In this document: positions 1 through 10,930 of the stretch, piece by piece | Layout: each line of letters starts with the position of its first letter | Numbering within the stretch: position 1 is the first letter of the stretch | From: Calycina herbarum | Lineage: Eukaryota > Ascomycota > Leotiomycetes > Helotiales > Pezizellaceae | DNA: 64,000 bases | Assembly: GCA_001414485.1 (NCBI GenBank) | Contig: LLEY01000024.1 | Span: 1-64,000, forward strand | Reading direction: 5' to 3' | Translations under genes and position numbers: made by a program | Notes under the pieces: generated by a model | Database searches by the model: none | The model's input: only the letters and a program-made list of their open reading frames with translations | What the model was told of the DNA's origin: nothing

Positions 1-218
1 TATAAAACAAAAACCGAAGGAGTCGGTCTCCTTATAAAATAAGAACCGGAGGAACATCCCACCTCTCTAAATACTCGGGTGAAAGACGTACAGTTTACTT
101 ATATACCTATGGTTTTCCCCTTCTGTTAGAGGTCCACTGGAATTTAGAAGGAGGGTTTTTTACTCCAGGGTATCTATCCCCATATACTGATTCAGGGTGT
201 GTACTGATTCAGGGGGAG
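1..218 (+). mobile_element. Truncated 3' internal end of an LTR retroelement
   Basis: This stretch holds no open frame, but it ends in a purine run (AGGGGGAG, 211-218) that abuts the TGTTGC start of the adjacent LTR. That is where a polypurine tract sits in an LTR retrotransposon, so the stretch is read as the last internal bases of an element whose body lies outside the window or is lost. A short direct repeat (TACTGATTCAGGG) occurs at about 184-196 and again at about 202-214. No reverse transcriptase or integrase sequence is visible. Confidence 0.4.
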
Positions 219-350
219 TGTTGCTGGAATCGCTTAGAATCAGTAACACGTGATCTAGAACATTCTAGAATTGTAAATTTGTATATAAATACATCCTTTC
301 TCTTCCTCTATTTAAGAGGTTTGAGGCATAATGAAAGCATTTTTGCAACA
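219..350 (+). mobile_element. Short LTR (132 bp) of a Copia-like retroelement, 3' copy
   Basis: The segment begins TGTTGC and ends GCAACA, a 6-base inverted terminus with the canonical TG...CA ends. It contains a TATA-like stretch (TATATAAATA) in its middle. A polypurine tract lies directly upstream, and no tRNA primer-binding sequence follows, which fits a 3' LTR rather than a 5' one. The Copia assignment rests only on the terminal TGTTG motif and the small size. No target-site duplication can be tested because the 5' LTR is not in the window. Confidence 0.5.
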
Positions 351-410
351 ATAGTCAAGTGAGCTTGACCTTATATACACCCGGAATCGCACATTAAAGC
401 TCACCTGAAG

Positions 411-1760
411 GACTGGGTCGTCACCTCATCACAAAGGAGTACTTTGATTTCGTAATTGTACTCAGCTATAGGTCGTCGCCAGTCGAGACCTTTCACAAGT
501 AGGGATTGCTCTCCGATACGTCATCGTAGCAGAGCAACCAAGAGGGCATTTAAACTCCCGTCATAACCCATTTCGCCAGGTGAAATATAAGGGAGTGCAG
601 CACTCACCGAAAAAGAGAAGTAGGCACAGAAGACAAAACACTGAACCAAAGGGAATGATCTCTCGAAATTAACACGAGTCGTAGGAATCTCCCCTAGCGA
701 GAATAGCTCAAGACATTCAGCTTTCGCGTTTATCCAAGAACAGTTTGATAAGAAGTTGTGGCACAGAAACTCTTGAAGTTCCAAAAGTCGAGGTGAACGA
801 TAGGATTGTTTTCTAAAGCGGAAAAGCAGGCTGAAAAGAGACATGGGAAAGGTACACAACCTTCTCATCAACAAGTATATTCCAGCACCAAGGTGGGGGC
901 GGAGTTCCTTTCGTAGAAGCGTAACCCAGGTGAACTATTACCCATTATCCTCGAACTGAAAACATAAAACAAGTTACGCAAGAGAGAAGATTTCGACAGC
1001 AAAACAATACTCGAAAGTAAACGAACAAACATCTAGCTCTCTCGAGCTTCAATTTTACCTAGAATGCGAATAAAAAGAGCGGAGTTCCACTATCAAGGAC
1101 TAGACCATCCCAAGTGGTACCTCGATTTTACAATTGTACTTGGTACTAGATCGTCACTCATCGAGACCCTTCACAAGCGGGTTTTGCTTTGCCAACATCG
1201 TTGTACTCATGGTATGTGATCAAGTGAGCCTTTCAAGTTCCCGTCGTCTAGCTCTGGGAGAATTCATAAGCCTATCATCCGTCAGGTAAAAGATAAGAGA
1301 GTGTACCCCCCTCAAAAATCGTTCGTGTAGACATACACGGAGACAAAATCACGAAGAAGAAGAATCCTTGAGATGAATATACGTCTTAAACAATAAGTTG
1401 TTCTTTGAATCGCCGTTTGACGAGTCGTAAATCTCCAACGGTGGGAAACATTCAACTACTTGAAAACAAAAAAGTAAGCAGGGTAGCAGGATGATATAAT
1501 CAATTTCCAGAGCTAGATGCTCAACTCATTGAAGTACAAAACTCTTAGTATCAACTAAAATTCTAGCTTAACGAGGGTGTCCCCCTTTGACTCAAATAAA
1601 TCATTCCTTCTTATTTAGAGCTAAATATATACAATAGATCAACCAAGAGATAATATTTCGGAAGCAAGAGAATCCTCGACAGTAAACAGACGAAAGCTAC
1701 GGACCTCGGAAATATCTGATTACAGAATATGGAAGGCATTGAGTATTGAAATTTTGAAAG
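411..1760. repeat. Diverged direct duplication, two units of about 670 bp
   Basis: Unit 1 (about 411-1085) and unit 2 (about 1099-1760) can be aligned by eye in the same order. Matching blocks include 411-514 with 1099-1194 (shared GTCGAGACCTTTCACAAG versus ATCGAGACCCTTCACAAG), about 570-610 with about 1267-1310 (CCAGGTGAAATATAAGGGAG versus GTCAGGTAAAAGATAAGAGA), and about 970-1040 with about 1630-1700. Divergence is high, so this is an old duplication. The only sizeable open frame (minus strand, 117 codons in unit 1) is not kept in unit 2, so I do not call a gene. The 420 bases after unit 2, up to the P450 stop, show nothing recognisable. Confidence 0.5.
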
Positions 1761-2180
1761 CACTAGCTTCTACAAAAAAGAAGGTTTTGCCAAGTCAGCA
1801 CCGCCCAGTTTCCGGGTGGCAATTTTGACGCTTAGACTCAAAGAGAGTTATCATCATTGTGTGCATGGCGATATTCCCCTGGTACTGTTTCGTGATTTTA
1901 TACGGAGCCTCGAACTAAGCGACGGAAACAAAAACATGGACAGGATTAGTACTGCGGTGCAACAATGACATGTCGAAGGGATATATAGAAAAGAGAATAT
2001 CATTAACCAAAACCGAATGACCTTAATACAACGTATTCCTCCGAGTTTCAACTCAACCATAGCCAACAGTCTTTGAGACATGTTTTCATTTTTTTATTTC
2101 CTAACTTAGCTCATCTCATCCCATTCCAATCCCATCCTACCATCTCCCACCCCCACTTCCCCCTTTTTCTCTTTTCAGTG

Positions 2181-4093
2181 TCACCTAACAACCCTCTTCA
2201 ACCTCAAAATCAAATCCGGTTTCTCCCAAGTCATAAAAGCCCTCGCCCTCCCCATCTCATTCGCCGGATTCCAATTCGGCGCTCCATCCACAGACTCAAT
2301 ATCGAAATTCCACAGGAGTCGACCGAGGATGATTCGCATTTCTAGGTATGAGAGACTTTGACAAACACATATTAGCACCTATCATATACATACCAAGCTT
2401 AAAAGAACGGGGCGAGAAAGTAGTGGGGAAGGGGTAGTAAAGAGGTGGACATACTGTTTCCCAATACACCCCCTAGGACCCAGCGAAAACGGCTGTGCAG
2501 CTTTCTTATAATCAGTATCGTAGGATTTATTGATCCACCGCTCGGGGATGAAGGCGTCTGCGTTACGGAAGTTCTTTTCGTTGTGGGAGGCTGCCCAGGA
2601 GCCTACTGATACTGCAGTCTACAAGTAGTGAATGTTAGTTCAGAGACGGGCAATGGAAGGGGAGGGAGAGGGGGAGCTTACGCCTCCAGGAACCCAGAAT
2701 CCGTCTATGGTGTCACCTGCTTTTGGGACTGTTCGTAGGAGACCGCTGGGGGTTGTTAGTACGTGTTTATCTTGTCGAGGGGAAGACACAAGACCCAAGG
2801 GCAGCCGAGAGGCTCGTTCACTAGGGTTGGAAGGGTGTGAAGAGAAAAGGATACTTACGTTGGCACAGGAGGATGTATCCTCAATCCCTCCTCAATAACA
2901 GCATTCAAATAAACGCACTCACTCAACGCCTCCCACCTCAACTCCTTCTCCTCCCTAAACTTTCCCCTTATCTCAAGAACCAACTTCTTATAAACCTCCG
3001 GGTTATAAACCAACCTCGCTAACATGCCACTCAAAGCATTAGCAGTAGTCTCACTCCCCGCAACAATAAACAACGCGGCATTAACGATAATTTCATCTTG
3101 ATGTAAATCGTATTTCGCTTTTTGCTTGAGGATGTACCAAATAAAGTCTTTGTGATCGACATTAGGAATGTCGAGTCTTCGCATCACTTTTTCGGTACTG
3201 AATTTTAGGTGGTCGCGACGGTCTTGTCGTGGTTTGGAGGGGAGACACCAGAGGAGGAAGTTTTGCAGTATTGAACCGGCGGTTGCGAATCGTCGTGTTG
3301 CTTGTTCTAAAGCACCAGCTTTGACGGTTTCGAAGATGAGATTAATCCAGGTGTGGAATTCGCCGCATGCTAGACAACCGAAGGGTTCCCCGAATGCGAG
3401 ATCACCGATGATGTCGAATGTTGTGAAGTTTAGCCAGTTGACCATGTTGAAGGATTCATTGGCGGTGCACATGCGATCGAGATGCTTGATAAACAATGTG
3501 ACATAGTCTTGGATGATGTCTTCTTGGTCGAGAAGGGCTTTTTGGGAAAAGGAATGGGCGAGGGCTCGACGTTGACGGGCGTGGTTGGCGTCGTCTGCCA
3601 TGGTGAGGGTTGTTACTCCGGTGAGTGGCTCGACTGAACCAACATGCACGGGGTCTTTGTGGAAATTTGGATGGCCGGCTCGATGGCCGTATATGTCTTC
3701 CCATGCTTGCACGGAGTTGAAGTGTAATTCGGTGGGAGAGACTCGTACTACTGGTCCATATTTGTCGTGGAGGAGTTTGTTTTCGAATGCAATGCGGCCT
3801 CGGAGGAGTGCTCTGATCCCGGGTATTGGACTTACTGCGTTTATCTTTGGGCCTGGGAACTTTGCTAAGGGATCGAGTGTGACTCGGTAAATTGCCTTTC
3901 AAGTAAAATGAGTACAGTTTTCAGTATGAGGAATGGCAAAACTTACGAGTCCAACAGTGTAAGCTGCTCCCTGATGAAATAGTTAGACAAAATAATAGGT
4001 TGGAGGGGTAACACTCCGACTTACCAGAACAACCGTGATTGTGACGAAGAACCCAATTGCTCCTAGGAGACTTCTTGGAGCGGAAGCTTCCAT
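2181..4093 (-). CDS. Cytochrome P450 monooxygenase, membrane-anchored, 510 aa
   Basis: A six-exon model (4093-4025, 3970-3947, 3895-2859, 2745-2682, 2618-2455, 2355-2181) keeps frame throughout and gives 510 residues, the usual length for a fungal class II P450. An N-terminal hydrophobic anchor (about residues 9-31) is followed by the proline hinge FPGP. The I-helix oxygen-activation motif is AGSETT (310-315). The K-helix ExxR is at 367-370, a PERW-type motif follows at FIPERW, and the haem-binding loop is FSLGPRGCIG with Cys449 as the iron ligand. All catalytic landmarks are intact, so the enzyme should be active at the endoplasmic reticulum with a P450 reductase. The sequence resembles the benzoate-hydroxylase/isotrichodermin-hydroxylase type of fungal P450s, but the substrate cannot be read from sequence. 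It is transcribed in the same direction as the dehydrogenase 540 bp upstream. Confidence 0.9.
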
Positions 4094-4633
4094 CTTGAAT
4101 TATCTCGCGTGTAATTTTTGAAACAATTCCTTGGAAGTGATTCTAGTTGTAGATATACAATTGATGGCTTTACCTTATCTCCATATTCAACCGACCTGTT
4201 GTTTCTCTCCCATTTGATTGCCTGCAGCTTCAAGCCATTCAGCGCCTCCGGAAAAGGTTTCCCCCTCACTCCCGCCCCACTTCCCCGCTATCTTCACGCC
4301 GGAAGAGCTAGAAATGCTGCATGACAAGAACTAACTCATGCCTAAATGGGTAAATATCATGAGAAACCTTGAAAAGAAGATCCAGATCCTTGTGATTCCG
4401 GAACTTCGGGAACGAACGGCATGTGTGCTGACTTGTATAAAGTCTGGGTGTGCTGACCTCGAGAATTTGGGAAATATACACGGGACTTGGATATTGAAAG
4501 CCAAACTTGGAGATGAAATTGACTGAATTCGGTCTGAGAAAATGAAGATTAAGGGTATTCTCGTAAATCTTGTGAAATAAACGGTAAGTAAATAATGAGT
4601 AAGATAGGTAATGGTATATACAAGAGCACTTGC
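4094..4633. other. Intergenic, P450 promoter and dehydrogenase 3' region
   Basis: The P450 and the dehydrogenase are tandem on the minus strand, so this stretch carries the P450 promoter and the dehydrogenase 3' end. Short open frames on both strands start or end arbitrarily and match nothing I recognise. Confidence 0.5.
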
Positions 4634-5723
4634 TCATAATTTGGATTGTCTACCCGCCGAAAGTATCATGCCACCATCCACACTAATATCAACCCCATTT
4701 CTATTTCATAATCAGCAAGTTTATCAAATACGAGAGGGAGAAGTGGAAAACACACATATAACTTCCAGCAGGTGAACACAAGAAAACCATCACTCCAGCA
4801 ATATCTTCAGGCTCCCCCAAGCGCTTGCGCGGGTTTGTCTCTTCCAACTCGGTTGTGCCTCCCAGTCTATCAATCAGCCCAGCAGCCAATTTGCTGGGAA
4901 AGAATCCGGGAGCGACAACATTCGTCGTGATATTTCTTGGGCCGAGTTCTACTGCCAAATTCTTTCCAAGATGCTGTTGGTCGTTAGTGACGCGGTCTCG
5001 GGTGATTGTTGGGAGACTGACGTGTGCTGCGGCCTTGGAGACAGAATACATAATTGTTCCATTATCTCCAACGTGAGGAACATTCTTTCCAGCCGTTGAG
5101 CTCACGATAATTATCCTCGAGGGATCCTGTCGTGTTCCGGATGCCTCGAGCAATGGTAAAAATCTAGATAGCGTTTGTCAGCGTCGTCCGTCGTCGCGAT
5201 AGACATCCGAAATGAGGCCTTGTCTCTTCGTCCAACTCCACTCACTTCTGCGCCATCAAAAACACTCCCCGAACATTCAAATTCAAGATCTTCGCACTCG
5301 AATGATCCGGCGCATCCTCAAACTTCGAACCCCAAGTGGCTCCGGCATTTGCGACAAGTATATCGAGTTTCCCTTCCGTTTTCTGGACGTGTTCGACGAG
5401 TCGCACGATTTCTGCTTCGTTGGAGACATTCGCTGGAACTCCCACCGCGCTGCCCTTCACGCCAGACAGGTTATTGAGCTTCTCGACCGCTTGGTCAATT
5501 CCCTCTGCTCCTTCGGCTTTTCGCGCGCTGATGATGACTTTCTTTGCTCCGGCGCGGAGGAATGCTGTCGCGGTATGAAGACCAAGGCCTCGCGATCCTG
5601 AATATGTTGTGTTCAGCGATTGCCTGGTGGTTTTCCGGCTGGTGGGGAAAACTCACCCCCTGTAATCAGTGCTACCTTGCCGTCCAACCTGAACATTCCA
5701 TCGAAATTTCGGAGTTCTGACAT
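4634..5723 (-). CDS. Classical short-chain dehydrogenase/reductase, 281 aa
   Basis: Five exons (5723-5657, 5597-5246, 5163-5022, 4973-4756, 4700-4634) join in frame to give 281 residues, in the usual 250-300 range. The Rossmann cofactor motif TGGSRGLG is at 21-28. NAG is at 106-108, the catalytic serine lies in IVSSTAG (about 161-162), and the YSVSK motif supplies Tyr179 and Lys183. The C-terminus runs GSYINGVDISVDGGM, as in 3-oxoacyl-ACP-reductase-like (RhlG/FabG-type) SDRs. The enzyme should be soluble and NAD(P)H-dependent, oxidising or reducing a carbonyl/alcohol pair. Introns are 48-82 bases; the fourth donor (GTGTGT) was chosen because it restores the conserved INGVDISVDGG tail. It shares a 350 bp divergent promoter region with the CoA-ligase gene, so the two may be co-expressed (inference). 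Substrate unknown. Confidence 0.9.
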
Positions 5724-6073
5724 GATGAGTACAATTGCTTCTTACAGTATTAGAAGATTTCTCAATTTTTCCTTAAACAATTCTTAGCAAGTGCTTCATC
5801 AAGGGGGATCTCTCATCAAGGCTATCAATCTTGTTTCCAAGCCCGCTCCCCCTTCTCACTGACCCTTCCCCATAGCCTCGGGTTTCGGGCCATGGCTCCC
5901 CGCAATCCCCTGCCCGTCATGTAGCTTTGACAGTTACGTCGTTGAACCTCGGATTTTCGGGTACACAAAGTATCACCAAGTTTCCATAGCCTTGTCTTAT
6001 CTCTCTAATCTCTTGAATCCCCTCAAAGATCCAATTCCATGTATATTCTTCTCTCACAACAAACTCCATCAAT
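5724..6073. promoter_or_regulatory. Divergent promoter region between dehydrogenase and CoA ligase
   Basis: This 350 bp gap separates two start codons pointing away from each other, so it must hold the promoters of both genes. No clear TATA box or well-defined binding site for the nearby Zn2Cys6 factor can be singled out by eye. The arrangement is the common one for co-regulated fungal pathway genes. Confidence 0.55.
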
Positions 6074-7854
6074 ATGCCTTTCCACTCCCCATTTCCAGAC
6101 CTGTATATTCCCAAGGTCGATATTTTGACGTACTTATTTCCTCCTGGTGAGAAGCCGTCGGATACACCGTTATGGATTGATTCGAAAGATACGAAGATTT
6201 CACTATCGCCAGCTCAGTTATTACAATGGGTTAAAAGGTTGGCTTTTGGTTTGGAGAGGACGGGAGTGAAGAAGGGGGATGTGGTGATGATATATACCCC
6301 GAATCATGTATTCGTGCCAGTTGCGTATCTGGGGATTGTTGGGGCTGGATATGCTTTTAGTGGTGCGAATCCGGTGTATACCTTACCAGGTAAGTATCCA
6401 TACTCTACAGAGAAATGAAATCTAATAAATTCTTAGAAATGGTCCATCAAATTAACAACACCGGCGCTCAAATCATATTGGCTCACCCAACAATGATCAA
6501 AACCGCGGTAGACGCAGCGAGAAAAGCAGGACTCCCTCTGGATCGAATATTCCAATTCTCAGACGTCGAAAACCCAGTACTAGAAGGAATTCAAGACTGG
6601 CGCTCCCTAATAGGGTCTCCTTCAGAGGGCGAGAAATATTCTTGGCCACGATTAAGTCCACAACAATCCATGAAAACAGTAGCAACAATAAACTACTCCT
6701 CGGGCACCACTGGTCTACCCAAAGGCGTCTGCGTCTCTCATCACAATCTTATTGCAAACCTCAAACAAACAATATTCGTTCGCTACCATAAAAAACCATA
6801 TACACGAGAAACCGCACCACCAGAAAGATGGTTAGGTTTCCTCCCGCTGTACCATGCTTATGGACAACTCTACACCATCGTCATGGCGATGAAACTAAAC
6901 ATCCCAGTTTATATCATGAAACAATTTGTGTACTCTGATTTCTTGCAATCCATCCAAGATTTTCGGATCACGCATTTACAAATTGCGCCCCCGATTTTAG
7001 TCATGCTTTCCAAACGTCCCGAGACCACGAAATACGATCTCAGTTCTGTGACGGATGTTCTCTGTGGTGCGGCTCCGCTTTCGAAGGAGTTGCAGAATGA
7101 GTGTTCGAGGAGATTTGGGATGCAGATTAACCAGGGGTGGGGAATGACGGAGGTTACTTGTGGTGCTATCCACGTCCCGGGTGGTGTGAATGATGATTCT
7201 GGGTCTGTCGGACAGTTGGATCCTAATACTGAGTGTAAAATACTTGATGATGAGGGGAAAGAGGTTGGTGTGGGAGAACCGGGGGAGATGTATGTTAGGG
7301 GACCACAGGTTTGTTTGCGGTATTGGAGGAATGAGGAGGCTACTAAGGAGAGTATTGATGAGAGTGGTTGGTTGAGGACGGGGGATGTGGGGGTTGTTGA
7401 TAAGGGGGGTTGGTTTTGGATTGTGGATCGGAAGAAAGTATGTTTTCTTTTCGTTTCTGCGTCTCATCTTGTGGATTGGAAATCACTGACATTGTGGAAA
7501 AAGGAACTCATAAAAGTCAACGCCCTCCAGGTTGCCCCCGCCGAACTGGAAGCCGTCCTCCTAGAACACGAACACATCGCCGACGCAGCAGTAGTAGGTA
7601 TCACACTCCACAACGAGGAGTGGCCAAGGGCATATGTTGCTATTCAGGAACAAGCAAAAGGCAAGGTTAAACCCGAGGAGATTCAGGAGTGGATGAAGTC
7701 TCGGGTTGCTAAGCATAAGTGGCTTGTTGGGGGTGTGACTTTTGTGGAGGAGGTGCCGAAGTTGGCGAGTGGGAAGATTCAGAGGAAGACTATGAGGGAG
7801 TGGGCGAAGGCTGATGCTAAGATTCTGGAGGGGAAGGTTAGGAGTCGGTTTTAA
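6074..7854 (+). CDS. 4-coumarate-CoA-ligase-like acyl-activating enzyme, 555 aa
   Basis: Three exons (6074-6389, 6437-7437, 7504-7854) give 555 residues, normal for the ANL family of AMP-forming ligases. The phosphate-binding loop is YSSGTTGLPKG (192-202), followed by the QGWGMTE motif, GWLRTGD and the hinge DRKKELIKVNALQVAP. The C-terminal catalytic lysine in SGKIQRK is Lys530. The second intron falls exactly in the hinge and must be removed to restore it. The enzyme should form an acyl-adenylate from a carboxylic acid and transfer it to CoA. Aryl-propenoic or medium-chain acids are typical for the family, but the substrate here is undetermined. The last three residues are SRF, a poor match to the peroxisomal PTS1 signal. 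It faces the dehydrogenase gene head to head. Confidence 0.92.
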
Positions 7855-8112
7855 AGTTATGGGGAATGAATGAATATTTTATTTGAATCGAGATGTGGTG
7901 TATGTTTTTGAGATGATTTGTGTTTTGACTGTAAGCATGGCCTTCTTTTCGGGGAGTTGCTTGAGACTTTGAACAAACCCTCGTTGATCCATAGGTTATG
8001 ATTAAAGATTATCGAAGTAAATCTTGAGCTGCAAGACACAGCTATTCAGGGCCAAGAAAGGAGAAGTTCTTGACCCAATGCGTAAATGGAAGTTGGCTCC
8101 CGGTGGACAGAA

Positions 8113-8277
8113 AAGGCGGCAGTGTTCGTGCCTGCCCACCTAGCTCGTTGTTTCAGTCCTCTAGGGCAATTCAAAGTAATTACCCTAGAAGTTTTAGAAC
8201 AATCAAGCTAAATTGTTTCTGAAAGTTGGAACAATAAGCAAGAAAATAGCAGACACCAACCTAGTATTCACTGCCTG
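8113..8277 (+). mobile_element. Short inverted-repeat element, family 1, copy A
   Basis: The left part reads GGCGGCAGT followed by GTTCGTGCCTGCCCACC. The right end, reverse-complemented, reads GCAGGCAGTGAATACTAGG. The interior (CTAGGGCAATTCAAAG ... TTAGAACAATCAA) aligns with copies near 10333-10532 (reverse strand) and 36381-36545. It is non-coding, about 165 bp, and looks like a MITE. This copy seems to have lost about 10 bases of its left terminal repeat. It lies about 260 bp downstream of the CoA-ligase stop codon. The bases between the stop and this element hold nothing recognisable. Confidence 0.55.
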
Positions 8278-8699
8278 CGTGCGGGACATGGCCGTACTAG
8301 AGGGGCAAAACCTCAAAGAGGGAAGGCGTAGGACGTGAAGACCAGGGAAGGTGGTGGATATGTGCACAGAGGAATCTTCTCTTGAGATCAAATAGAGGAA
8401 AGTGCGAGGGGTTCGATGGTCCAAGAAGGAAAGAGCGGTAGACGAGCAGCTCCCCAACCCACAACCTAATTTTCCTCAACAATCCTCCCTCCTCAACACC
8501 ATCCACCTCCGATTGTCATGCCCCAATTCCATCTCCTCCTCCTTCTCGACTGTTCAAGTGTCGAGGTTGTCCTACGCGCCGCACCATCTCCTCAACTACC
8601 AAGTCACTTCCCCTCGTCCCAATGGGGGCGTGTTATCAACAAGATGACCGGTCCACTGCCACCGGATCCAAATACAGATAAACCAACGAAATTTGAAAT
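8278..8699. other. Non-coding gap between element copy A and a decayed gene
   Basis: Overlapping short open frames on both strands have no recognisable domain. The sequence around 8640-8700 may belong to the start of the decayed gene that follows, because a plus-strand frame beginning with ATG at 8644 (MTGPLPPDPNTDKPTKFEIW) reads like protein, but no continuous model can be made. Confidence 0.35.
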
Positions 8700-9531
8700 T
8701 TGGCCGGTCCCCAAGAACGGGCACGTAAGGTTCCCGATGCCATCATTCTTACCAGCTTCGACACCTTGCTGGCACTATTCCAGCGGATCGAGCGTCGTGT
8801 AGCCAAATTGGAACAATCTGCAATGGTAGAGCGAGCAGAAAGGGGGCTTCGAAGCCTGCTCCCAAATACAAAGAACACCATCGAGCTTCACGCTGCTGAC
8901 TCGTTTATAGACAAGAGAAAACGAGTAGATCGTGCGATGTCTGATGCCAACAGTGACGAAGAGCCGTTGGGCACAGGCAAGAAGAGCTGCAGTTTGGCAA
9001 CGAAGGCAGAGAGTTATGGACAAACAGAAGCAGTGGGTAGAGGAGAAGCTTGACAATGAATGCATCTCCATCCTGCTAACATTCAGGAATGGGAAGGCCT
9101 TGCAACCGTCCATATAATTGCTAGTGTTCGAGGCCCAGCCGGTGGGAACAACCTGGTGCAAGCGGTGGCATGGAAGAAACAAGTTCTTACAAGCCAAGAC
9201 CTTCTCACAGAGGAGCAAAACTCAGCCCTGCCTAAGTTTACAGATGACCAATGGCTCGACACTATGAATGTATTCTCGAAGATCATCACGCCAGCTGCAC
9301 CACCATTTGGGAATAGCCAGGAGATTGGTTCGCGGCAGTCGTCTTAAGGCACCCGGAGACGACGACGAAGACGAAGATGATTGTCCCAAGGCACCCAGAC
9401 ATGATGCAGAAGAAGAAGAGGAGGCCTGGTGGTTAGATGTTGCGGATGTAACTAATAAAGTGGCGCGGGTGAAATCGTCAGGCAGAGTTAGCTATTTGGG
9501 AGCAGATGTTGGTGGATCTGCAGAGAAGTAA
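8700..9531 (+). pseudogene. Decayed protein-coding gene of unknown family
   Basis: Protein-like sequence moves between reading frames. A charged stretch with DEEPLGTGKK ends at a stop at 9051-9053. A lysine/glutamine-rich helix-like stretch (QKQWVEEKLDNE) lies in a second frame near 9020-9090. The first frame then resumes with a stretch containing LLTEEQNSALPKFTDDQWLD up to 9347, and a third frame carries a very acidic stretch (DDDEDEDD, DAEEEEEAWW) to 9531. Splicing with normal GT-AG sites does not join these neatly, so at least three frameshifts or stops are likely. I do not recognise the family; the acidic tail and charged helices could suit a nuclear protein, but that is a guess. Confidence 0.4.
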
Positions 9532-10332
9532 GAGGGGGCATATTAACCATTTTTTGGGCAGCATGTTGAAAGGTTATGGTTGATGGATTTGGTGGGGGGA
9601 ATATGGGCATGGCTTTTTAGGGGGCCCAGCAGACACCAGGGTATATTAGCACATATGATTAGCTGGATTAGCTAACAATTAATCAGTATTGCTGTCGTCA
9701 TCTTTGCGTATAGTTCCCAAATTTGTCATTGGGTTATGGGTAGTGGGAGTTGTTCGAAGCCAGAATGGAGAAGTTCTAAGCACACTTGACCCAACCAGTC
9801 TGATAAAACCATCAAAAAGCTGACCGCGCTTGAATAATCTCCCAAAAGACAATATAAAATGGAAAGATAGCCATTCAATGATATTGTGTTAAAATTTTAG
9901 GAGAACTGATTTGAAGTGTAAAAGTTCGGACGAAAATGTTGCACTTTCCGATCTTTATACAAGTCATTTCATTGCTCAAGAAAGTCTCGCGTAATTTTTT
10001 GCATCGAGTAAGTTTACGACGAACCAATGAATGCTTTTACATTTAAATAATATGTATCTAAAAAAAACTTACAAGAAAGGTTGAGACAACCTAATTAATT
10101 CAATGATAACTAAAATACTTATGATTCATGGATATTAAATATCTCCTCATAACCCGTGTATCTTCATTTCAATTCATTATTCATGTCGGCTTTTACTAAG
10201 TAATTAATTTGTTTTCCAAAACGTCTCAAGTAGTGTCAATGAAATAAAAACGTTTAGATTATCAATGAAAAGTAGCATGCACTAGCTGCCTTGTGAAGCA
10301 CAATAGCTATTGGCTCGCAGTAAACAAGAAAA
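9532..10332. other. AT-rich intergenic stretch
   Basis: About 800 bp without a supported gene. Composition becomes AT-rich from about 9900 onwards. No repeat or RNA gene was recognised. Confidence 0.45.
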
Positions 10333-10532
10333 GCCACAGTAAATAACTCGTTCGTACTACACTTTCTAGATGTAACCTGCTACTATTAGAACAATCGAAC
10401 TTTATTGTTCTAAGCCATCTAGGTTAATATTAAATTGTTCCAAGTGTTTAGGTTAATTCCCTTGGATTATCCTAGAAAGTTGGAACAATAAGCTGGGTGG
10501 GCAGGTACGAACCAGTAGTATTTACTGCGGCC
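10333..10532 (-). mobile_element. Short inverted-repeat element, family 1, copy B (best preserved)
   Basis: The ends are inverted repeats. The left reads GCCACAGTAAATAACTC then GTTCGTAC. The right, reverse-complemented, reads GGCCGCAGTAAATACTACTG then GTTCGTACC. The element is about 200 bp, AT-rich inside and non-coding, and reads in the opposite orientation to copies A and C. The interior includes CTAGGATAATCCAAGG and ACTTGGAACAAT, which align with the corresponding parts of the other two copies. Size, terminal repeats and copy number fit a MITE mobilised in trans by an unidentified transposase. No convincing target-site duplication is visible at either edge. Confidence 0.65.
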
Positions 10533-10822
10533 TTTATTATCTATCGCGAGGTTGGTTCTCTTCTTAAGCTCGCTTAAACAATTTTTTACAATTATGACTC
10601 CAACTTCGGCATCCCCCCAAAGGTTGAGATAGTGAAAAAATAAATCACACAGCGAGAGTTACCCTAAACCACACTCGATCAATGCAAAAAAAGGAACGCT
10701 CCTCTCTAGCGTGAGTTGAACAACCGACATGCTTTGCCCTGCCGAATCGTTCAGCAAGCGAGAACTCGTACAAAAAATAACAACTCAACCCATTCTTATA
10801 TATCCTAGCCCTAGGTTAGGGC

Positions 10823-10828
10823 AAAAAA
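10823..10828 (-). terminator. Pol III T-run terminator of tRNA-Tyr
   Basis: Six A residues on the plus strand give TTTTTT on the transcribed minus strand, 12 bases downstream of the tRNA 3' end, as expected for RNA polymerase III termination. Confidence 0.75.
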
Positions 10829-10840
10829 GTGGGCCTTATA

Positions 10841-10930
10841 TCTCTCAGGCGCGAGTCGAACGCGCGACATTCCGGTTTAGCTATATTACAATTACAGCCG
10901 GACGCCATAAACCAACTAGACGACCGAGAG
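10841..10930 (-). tRNA. tRNA-Tyr (anticodon GTA) with a 15-base intron
   Basis: Read on the minus strand, CTCTCGG pairs with CTGAGAG to form a 7-bp acceptor stem with discriminator A. The C1-G72 pair and this stem are typical of fungal tRNA-Tyr. The anticodon stem is TCCGG/CCGGA (plus-strand 10898-10902 and 10871-10875). Its 22-base loop holds CT-GTA-A, then a 15-base intron (10877-10891), then A38. The intron is one base 3' of the anticodon, the universal position for nuclear tRNA introns, and fungal tRNA-Tyr genes normally carry one. The T-arm is GCGCG-TTCGACT-CGCGC. All four arms fold and a Pol III terminator follows, so the gene looks functional. Confidence 0.93.

Noticed and set aside
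521..874. 117-codon minus-strand open frame
   Set aside because: It lies inside a diverged duplication, the second unit does not keep it, and it shows no domain.
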